This document shows positions 63,601-64,000 of a stretch of DNA of 64,000 nt, piece by piece. Made by a program: the position numbers and the translations under genes. Each line of letters begins with the position of its first letter. Position 1 is the stretch's first letter. The DNA is taken from the NCBI RefSeq assembly GCF_905220365.1, contig NC_061154.1:5456001-5520000 (forward strand), in the 5' to 3' direction. A model generated the notes under the pieces. That model was not told the DNA's origin. It saw nothing but the letters and a program-made list of their open reading frames with translations, and searched no databases. The stretch is from Vanessa cardui (Eukaryota; Arthropoda; Insecta; Lepidoptera; Nymphalidae).

Positions 63601-63973
63601 GCCCAGTAGTGGGAAATTTACAGGCTCTTACTAGACTATATTTGTGATTTCAACTGCTCTATTATTATCTTAATAGATTACTGAACTCGGCGCAGAATGT
63701 AAACGCCCGTGTAACAATGGTTACTATCCAATACATGAAGCTGCAAAAAACGCTTCATCTAGAACAATGGAAATATTTCTGCAATGGGGGGAGTCGAAGG
63801 GTTGTACAAGAGAACAAATGATTTCTCTATATGACAATGAAGGGAACGTTCCCTTGCATTCGGCTGTACACGGAGGAGATATAAGAGCTGTTGAACTATG
63901 CTTGAAGTCAGGTGCAAAGATATCTACCCAACAGTATGATTTGTCCACGCCAGTGCATCTTGCGTGTGCGCAG
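19452..63973 (+). CDS. TrpA1: TrpA1, 5' half (seven exons, continues beyond the window)
   Basis: The gene encodes TRPA1, a tetrameric cation channel of sensory neuron membranes opened by heat and electrophilic chemicals in insects. Exons 19452-19598, 31903-32058, 57554-57710, 60249-60339, 62162-62231, 63127-63252 and 63677-63973 join in frame (phases 0,0,1,2,0,0) to 348 codons. All junctions are GT-AG. From AAESGNVEDF onward the protein is collinear with insect TRPA1: GRTAAHQAAARN, GNTPLHVAVENG, PLHLATELNK, GEHGRTALHFAA, NNGYYPIHEAAKNAS, GNVPLHSAVHGGD and LSTPVHLACAQ are ankyrin repeat cores. The remaining repeats, six TM helices and pore are outside. Introns 1 and 2 (12.3 and 25.5 kb) are unusually long and repeat-filled; later introns are 0.4-2.5 kb. 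A second possible first exon is at 53454. Confidence 0.9.
19828..19981. mobile_element. MITE-like element with imperfect terminal inverted repeats
   Basis: CCCAAAAAAGAGTGAAGTGATAAC at the left is the imperfect complement of GTTATCACTCTTTTAGG at the right. The interior is GC-richer and pyrimidine-rich (CTCCCTTTCTCTTCCTCTCC). No target duplication was identified. Confidence 0.4.
20024..20223. mobile_element. Tc1/mariner-type MITE
   Basis: TA-flanked 196-bp element (20026-20221). Ends CAGTCAGACTAAGAAAAC and TTTTCTTACCCCGACTG are inverted repeats, and TA duplications sit at 20024 and 20222. A truncated second copy lies at 43112-43249. It is too short to code for a transposase. Confidence 0.65.
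20765..20900 (+). repeat. possible tRNA-derived SINE relic (family J)
   Basis: GTACCGGGTTCAAACACCAGGTCGG is a box-B-like motif followed by a body without family A features. A comparable head, reversed, occurs at 33440-33540. Confidence 0.35.
25156..25433 (+). repeat. family A SINE with target duplication
   Basis: ACATAGTTTGAAG before the head matches ACATAGTTTAAG after the TTTAC-type tail. Box A is present. The box-B to GCAAGCACC segment is deleted, as in the 8450 copy. Confidence 0.8.
25858..26178 (+). pseudogene. LINE reverse-transcriptase C-terminal fragment
   Basis: About 106 codons. The core KHKFVTPSIRLHRV, QCIHFYNGIIENVQ and KFKRILKSE resembles the tail that follows the polymerase domain in common lepidopteran non-LTR retrotransposons (HRV...FYN.IP..V...KFK). 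There is no upstream polymerase domain, so it is a dead 5'-truncated copy. A family H-like scrap (26190-26260) follows in the opposite sense. Confidence 0.55.
26745..26965 (-). repeat. family B repeat
   Basis: GGCGGACGAGCATATGGG through CAACAATACTGACTACTGTT. The distal 80 bases are missing. Confidence 0.7.
27983..28416. repeat. family E element, copy 1
   Basis: TAAATAAAAATTTTAACC...AACTTCAA at the left and TTCGAAGTCGATTGAAAA at the right form short inverted ends. The body (AAAATAATTGCG, TTTAGAGTCCTCC) is shared with 35052-35294. It looks like a non-autonomous DNA element; the class is uncertain. Confidence 0.5.
29385..29650 (+). repeat. family D repeat
   Basis: CGGATTTTGATGCGG, GTGATGTCGTAAATAAAATAA and GTGCGAAGCCGGAGCGGG are the marks of a widespread lepidopteran element that ends in a 'cgcgaagccg...gctagt' type motif. 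The copy at 30148 is its reverse. Confidence 0.5.
30148..30416 (-). repeat. family D repeat, reverse
   Basis: TACTAGCGACCCGCCCTGGC, TTACGACATCACATAAG, ACCTCATCAAAACCG and GGTAAGCGACTTTGTTTG mirror the copy 500 bases to the left. The two could pair in a transcript. Confidence 0.5.
31903..32058 (+). CDS. TrpA1: TrpA1 exon 2 (A-type N-terminus)
   Basis: 52 codons from GWLWALTGHRREPC to ESPYRILR, entered after ACATTTCAG and left at GTAAGT, phase 0 at both ends. There are no stops and codon use contrasts with the AT-rich flanks. It ends in the same position relative to the first ankyrin exon as the longer of the Drosophila TRPA1 N-termini (inference from memory). An internal ATG at 31945 is in frame and could serve as a start if transcription began locally. 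Confidence 0.7.
33297..33540. repeat. LINE RT scrap next to a reversed tRNA-like SINE head
   Basis: On the plus strand, 33300-33420 reads with breaks as GGAAATATC..., HYAGHI and LRTGNRPRT...TWRD, faintly like the WAGH...RPRTGKR...RW.DD tail of LINE reverse transcriptases. 33440-33540 read on the minus strand gives CCTCGTTGGTTTAGTGGC and GGGTTTAAAAACCAGG, box-A/box-B-like. It may be one composite SINE with a LINE-derived tail. Confidence 0.35.
34225..34570 (-). repeat. family D repeat split by a MITE
   Basis: AGTCGCCCGCGGCTTCGC at the left, and GTAAAGTTCAAGTTTGCC plus CAAATTCGGTTCAACG at the right, belong to one element. Removing the insertion at 34278-34475 restores continuity. Confidence 0.5.
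34275..34478. mobile_element. PIF/Harbinger-like MITE with 54-bp inverted repeats
   Basis: A 198-bp element (34278-34475) between TTA/TTA duplications (34275-34277, 34476-34478). Left arm 34278-34331 starts GAACTAGCGCGCACTGG; right arm 34422-34475 ends CCAGTGCGCGCTTGTTC. The arms are nearly perfect complements over 54 bases, including TTTTGTCACGGTG and GTTTCGTCACTCTTGTC. The TTA duplication and the lack of coding capacity point to a Harbinger-type MITE. Confidence 0.75.
34578..34795 (-). repeat. family B repeat, diverged
   Basis: TTCACCATCGCCCATATACAATGG, CACTAACCTTGGGAACTAA and GGTAGAATATCTGATGTGTG. It lies directly after the split family D copy. Confidence 0.6.
35052..35294. repeat. family E element, copy 2
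   Basis: Same left end as 27983 (AAATAAAAATTTTAAC...CTACTTCAA) and a better preserved right end TATTGAAGTCGGTTGAAAAG. It lacks about 190 internal bases of copy 1. Confidence 0.55.
35540..35828 (-). repeat. family B repeat, full length
   Basis: Starts after a T run with AGCGGACGAGCATATGGG and ends GGGCTTGCACAAAGCCC...CACCAAGTA. A good consensus copy. Confidence 0.8.
36605..36780 (+). repeat. AT microsatellite and family D2 3' end
   Basis: (TA)n at 36605-36640, then TGTCTGTGTGTTTGTTCCG, GATTTTGATAGGACTTTCA and TAAGGAGTAACGTAGG, shared with the D2 copies at 49030, 55385 and 59668. Confidence 0.55.
36823..37055 (-). mobile_element. family C A-tailed retroelement, copy 2, with 15-bp target duplication
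   Basis: TCACATCGAGTGCCT flanks the 203-bp element at 36823-36837 and 37041-37055. On the minus strand it starts GCCACGGTAGCATGCG, is GC-rich through CGCTGGTTTTTTAGTGGG, and ends in an A-rich tract (the T-rich run 36838-36858). An exact duplication of this length and an A tail are the marks of target-primed insertion. Its antisense strand is open, giving Gly/Pro/Arg-rich reading frames that are not genes. Confidence 0.8.
38551..38886 (+). repeat. family A SINE, full length, with target duplication
   Basis: TATTCTTACA at 38551-38560 and 38877-38886 flanks a 316-bp element. The best head in the window: GCTGAGATGGCCCAGTGGTT (box A) and GCGGGTTCAAACCC (box B), a TATATATA patch, a body, and a TTTAC tail. 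It is probably among the youngest copies. Confidence 0.9.
41000..41232 (-). repeat. family G tRNA-derived SINE
   Basis: Minus strand: box A CGTGGTCGAGTAGTG and box B GGGTTCGATTCCCGG, then ATGTAGATTATCATTAG, CGTTACTTCTGATATTCC and an AT-rich tail. Copies at 42426 and 51839. The antisense frame across it is not a gene. Confidence 0.8.
42426..42660 (+). repeat. family G tRNA-derived SINE
   Basis: CCGTGGTCGAGTGGTGTG, GGTTCGATTCCCGGTCG and TGTCTCATATATATATTTAT. It is in the opposite orientation to the copy 1.2 kb upstream, so the pair forms a long inverted repeat. Confidence 0.8.
42911..43041 (-). repeat. family A SINE, 5'-truncated
   Basis: AGTAAAGTAAAAGTAACAGC tail complement, then the AAATTTCCCACTGCTGGGC and CATATTCCACCACGCTG blocks. 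The head is missing. Confidence 0.8.
43112..43249. mobile_element. Tc1/mariner-type MITE, left-truncated copy
   Basis: TAGTACCTTTTGAATCTAAA through GACTGTA, closely matching 20090-20223. The left inverted repeat is missing; the right end TGTCCCGACTG-TA is intact. Confidence 0.6.
43868..44110 (+). repeat. family D2 repeat
   Basis: AAAATTGGAGTGTCTCTTTG, TGTACACGGTACTTATACC, CTGTCAGTTTTTGCGGC and GACTTTCAATGGCGGAT. Confidence 0.6.
44755..45036 (-). repeat. family B repeat, full length
   Basis: GCGGACGAGCATATGGGCC through GGGCTTGCACAAAGACC and CACCAAGTA; a few small deletions. Confidence 0.8.
46022..46555. repeat. two decayed family B copies in opposite orientation
   Basis: 46022-46235 reads on the minus strand (GATAAGTGGTCACCACC, CTGACTCACTGACC). 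46370-46555 reads on the plus strand (GTGTTCCGGTTTGAAGGGTG, GATATTCCTTACAGCTCC). Together they make an imperfect inverted repeat of about 200 bases per arm. Confidence 0.55.
46726..47029 (-). repeat. family A SINE, old copy
   Basis: CATCATCATC tail, CAGCTTGTAAATTCC, GTTTGAACCCGTGATCATC and CACTGGGCCATCTC head complement. More diverged than its neighbour at 47673. Confidence 0.75.
47673..48001 (+). repeat. family A SINE with 9-bp target duplication
   Basis: ATTAACATG at 47673-47681 and 47993-48001. Head, box B (GGGTTCAAATCC), body and TTTAC tail are all present. Confidence 0.85.
48196..48305 (-). repeat. family H LINE-end fragment
   Basis: AAAGATCAAAATCAAAATAT, TTTATTCAAGTAAGATTTTAC and TTTTGAATCGTCATTTAAC match 61165-61260. 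Sequence to about 48830 may be the upstream part of the same LINE but holds no recognisable RT motif. Confidence 0.55.
48897..49305 (+). repeat. two overlapping family D2 copies
   Basis: A truncated copy (AAAATTGGAGTGTCTGTTTG at 48918) is followed by a full one from about 48995 to CAAGGTCGCGGGCACAGCTAG. The GCTTTACTGTGG-type leader (TTTACTGTGGTTTATTTTAT) recurs before the 55385 copy, so it belongs to the element. Confidence 0.65.
49690..49975 (+). repeat. family B repeat, full length
   Basis: GGCTTTGTGCAAGCCCG through GTGGTGACCACTTACCATC to an A run. Plus-strand orientation. Confidence 0.8.
50424..50690 (-). repeat. family A SINE with internal deletion
   Basis: Head, box B and tail-side blocks are present. 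About 27 bases between CATGCTGTTCCAATG and AATTTCTATGAAATT are missing relative to the other copies. Confidence 0.8.
51660..51805 (-). repeat. family B repeat, partial
   Basis: GTACCTGCAGTTAGAACC, CATTCAAACTGGAAC and GAGTGGTACCTGCC. Lacks the A-tail half. Confidence 0.5.
51839..52069 (-). repeat. family G tRNA-derived SINE
   Basis: AATAAATAAATAAATTGGAC tail complement, TATCGAACCCGGGACCTCG (box B complement) and TACTCGACCTCGG (box A complement). Confidence 0.75.
52400..52686 (-). repeat. family H fragment followed by a family A SINE with CAA tail
   Basis: CACCACTTCGGAAAGTAGCC (52415-52470) is family H. From 52484 an (AAC)n run is the tail complement of a family A copy that lacks its tRNA head and ends at CTTCACCGCTGAACA. 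Confidence 0.7.
53454..53552 (+). CDS. TrpA1: candidate alternative first exon of TrpA1 (B-type N-terminus)
   Basis: 33 codons, MFHLFYLRVLKIFRYGPK to PIPVEDVLQ, followed by GTATGT in phase 0, so it reads straight into AAESGNVEDF of the exon at 57554. An in-frame TAA sits at 53415 and this is the first ATG after it (context AAAATGT). The basic tract and the PIP-V-D-LQ ending resemble the N-terminus of one Drosophila TRPA1 isoform (…PKIPIVDYLQ before VAESGN), as I recall it. The exon would be used by a separate downstream promoter. No transcript evidence is available here. The short length leaves room for chance, but phase, motif and position agree. Confidence 0.7.
54130..54375 (-). repeat. family B repeat, diverged
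   Basis: GATCATCTGATGGTAAGTAG, CAAACCGGAACACGACAATT and CTGGATGGTATCAAC. It lies about 580 bases after the alternative exon. Confidence 0.55.
55320..55640 (+). repeat. family D2 repeat, full length with leader
   Basis: TTTACTGTGGTTTATTTTAT leader, AAAATTGGAGTGTCTGTTTG and CAAACGCGTACAAGGGGGTA. Confidence 0.65.
56095..56250 (+). repeat. family D2 repeat, 3' half
   Basis: TGTGTGTCTGACGGGC, GGACGGCTGTACCGATTTT and GGGCTTTCACTGGCAGATA. Confidence 0.6.
56975..57150 (-). repeat. family B repeat, diverged
   Basis: GTAGGCGGACGAGCATAGG, CCACCTAATGGTAAGTGG and TACTGGGTACTGCAGTTTGG, 400 bases before TrpA1 exon 3. Confidence 0.65.
57190..57230. repeat. perfect 18-bp hairpin
   Basis: GATAGATACCTTTATTTA (57190-57207), five A, then its exact complement (57213-57230). 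Perfect arms suggest recent origin or conservation. It lies in intron 2, about 320 bases before exon 3. Confidence 0.85.
57554..57710 (+). CDS. TrpA1: TrpA1 exon 3 (first ankyrin exon)
   Basis: 157 bases after TCTCTCAG, reading AAESGNVEDFKRLYL to NILQFIVRYGG, with GTAAGT following; leaves in phase 1. It contains the first ankyrin core GRTAAHQAAARNN. It is common to both proposed N-termini, since both enter in phase 0. A family C element has inserted inside the donor (see 57713). Confidence 0.92.
57713..57928 (-). mobile_element. family C A-tailed retroelement, copy 3, inserted in the TrpA1 exon 3 splice donor
   Basis: AAGTTAATTCACCT is present at 57713-57726 and 57915-57928 around a 188-bp element. 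The left copy supplies bases +3 onward of the donor (GTAAGTT), so splicing signals survive. The left end is a T run (A tail on the minus strand) and the right end is GCATGCTACCGTAACG. The element reads through from exon 3 as an open frame, so the unspliced transcript would add about 70 foreign residues. Confidence 0.85.
57929..59314 (+). other. TrpA1 intron 3, left part, nothing recognised
   Basis: AT-rich; no repeat shared with the window and no exon-like block. Confidence 0.5.
59315..59490 (+). repeat. family B repeat, decayed
   Basis: GGATGGGTGAGTGTCCTAGTG, TTTTCCAAAGTTGGTGGCAC and AACATTTACGACGC. Confidence 0.5.
59668..59955 (+). repeat. family D2 repeat, full length
   Basis: TATACATATACATAATTATA, AAAATTAGGGTGTCTGTTCG, TCTGTCTGTTTGTCTG and CAAGGTCGCGGGCGCAG. 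Confidence 0.7.
60249..60339 (+). CDS. TrpA1: TrpA1 exon 4
   Basis: 91 bases after TTTTATTAG, entering in phase 1 (completing Asn) and leaving in phase 2 before GTAAGT. It reads NLNISDNSGNTPLHVAVENG to EFLLN and is the second ankyrin repeat (GNTPLHVAVENG). The start was fixed by the length needed to keep frame between exons 3 and 5. Confidence 0.88.
60487..60925 (+). repeat. tandem duplication, unit about 242 bp, in TrpA1 intron 4
   Basis: TTTGATACGTTT, GACGTAGGCT, TATACCGTTTTATACCGTCT and GGATTGTCACTGGATT recur at an offset of about 242 bases (60493 and 60735 for GATACG). CTTTTCACGTC at 60697 recurs at 61152, so a family H insertion may have split a third boundary. Confidence 0.75.
60995..61330. 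repeat. two family H LINE ends, tail to tail
   Basis: 60995-61160 reads on the plus strand (GAGTTTCTTTCGCCGGTTC, CCGAACCGGTGGTAG, tail GAGTTT repeats). 61165-61330 reads on the minus strand (ATCAAAATCAAAG tail complement, GAGAAGAACCGGCAAGAAAC). Both belong to the same 3'-end family. Confidence 0.6.
61661..61887 (-). repeat. family F hairpin element, copy 2, with 14-bp target duplication
   Basis: AACAAACAAAGCTA at 61661-61674 and 61874-61887 bounds a 199-bp element, reverse of the 2515 copy. It contains a near-perfect inner hairpin (CAGTGTTCGTGGTCACGGGT, GACTGACCAACTC, then the complement) and outer arms (AACTAATTATAACGGATG and complement). Confidence 0.85.
62034..62075 (-). repeat. family A SINE head fragment
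   Basis: TCACTGGGCCATCTTAGCTG is the complement of the tRNA-like head. Nothing of the body remains. Confidence 0.5.
62162..62231 (+). CDS. TrpA1: TrpA1 exon 5
   Basis: 70 bases after GTATTTTAG, entered in phase 2 and left in phase 0 at GTAAGT. It reads KVDTSILNEKSQGPLHLATE to ELNK, the third ankyrin repeat (GPLHLATELNK), as in insect TRPA1 where this segment is NEK-x-PxHLATELNKV. Confidence 0.9.
62322..62359. repeat. perfect 18-bp hairpin
   Basis: CAATCTTGTCTAATACCT, loop AG, then the exact complement. Imperfect outer arms (TGGAAACC/GGTTCCA) extend it. It lies about 90 bases after TrpA1 exon 5. Confidence 0.85.
62400..63126 (+). other. TrpA1 intron 5, remainder, nothing recognised
   Basis: AT-rich; ends TTTCCTTCAG, a good acceptor for exon 6. 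An ATG at 63112 is intronic. Confidence 0.6.
63127..63252 (+). CDS. TrpA1: TrpA1 exon 6
   Basis: 126 bases (42 codons, phase 0 to 0) reading VAVLQLFVKYKSAFN, GGEHGRTALHFAAIHDHD and ICARIL. Donor is GTAAAT, weaker than the others. Fourth ankyrin repeat. Confidence 0.92.
63415..63634 (+). repeat. family A SINE in TrpA1 intron 6, old copy
   Basis: GGGAGTGGCTACAGCGCG head, GGGTTCAAACTCAAGCAAGC (box B), a body with a 50-base deletion, and GGGAAATTTACAGGCTCTTA. It ends 42 bases before the next exon and fills half of this 424-base intron. Confidence 0.75.
63677..63973 (+). CDS. TrpA1: TrpA1 exon 7
   Basis: 297 bases (99 codons) after TTAATAG, before GTAAGA, phase 0 at both ends. It reads ITELGAECKRPCNNGYYPIH, EAAKNASSRTMEIFLQWGES, GCTREQMISLYDNEGNVPLH, SAVHGGDIRAVELCLKSGAK and STQQYDLSTPVHLACAQ, covering ankyrin repeats five and six and the start of the seventh. 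This block is very highly conserved in insect TRPA1 and fixes the gene's identity. The open frame on the minus strand is a shadow. Confidence 0.95.
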
Positions 63974-64000
63974 GTAAGATTTAATGTTTCAGAATTCAAA

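Noticed and set aside
63724..63999. 91-codon minus-strand open frame
   Set aside because: Antisense of the highly conserved TrpA1 exon 7.

Overview
The window is AT-rich insect nuclear DNA and almost certainly lepidopteran. Its genes have long introns with GT-AG junctions. Dispersed elements of lepidopteran type fill the spaces between exons: tRNA-headed SINEs with TTTAC or CAA tails, an A-tailed 290-bp family, LINE ends and MITEs. No prokaryotic features, CRISPR array or rRNA genes were seen. The tRNA-like segments are SINE heads, not tRNA genes.

Layout. (1) 1-2.4 kb holds one complete intronless gene for an SLC22-type (organic cation transporter-like) membrane carrier, with a candidate TATA box, a 10-codon upstream ORF and several AATAAA signals. 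(2) 2.4-19.4 kb is intergenic and holds only repeats, LINE relics and AT-rich unique sequence. (3) 19.45 kb to the right edge is the 5' half of a TrpA1 gene, which encodes the ankyrin-rich TRP cation channel for heat and reactive chemicals. Seven exons (19452-19598, 31903-32058, 57554-57710, 60249-60339, 62162-62231, 63127-63252, 63677-63973) splice in frame to 348 codons. They cover a divergent N-terminus and about six and a half ankyrin repeats. The transmembrane pore lies beyond the window.

Most interesting point: an extra candidate first exon at 53454-53552 lies inside the 25.5-kb second intron. It has its own ATG, an in-frame stop upstream, a phase-0 GTATGT donor, and a C-terminal motif (PIPVEDVLQ) resembling one of the two alternative N-termini of Drosophila TRPA1. 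The exon pair at 19.4/31.9 kb ends SPYRILR. The locus therefore appears to make two TRPA1 N-terminal isoforms from two promoters about 34 kb apart.

The mobile elements are informative in themselves. A 190-200-bp GC-rich, A-tailed element with 14-15-bp target duplications has inserted two bases inside the splice donor of TrpA1 exon 3 and left the donor intact. A hairpin-rich short element also has 14-15-bp duplications. A Harbinger-like MITE with 54-bp inverted repeats sits nested inside an older repeat.

Limits: everything was read by eye, without searches or RNA data. Repeat edges are approximate unless target duplications are quoted. Family letters (A-J) are local labels.
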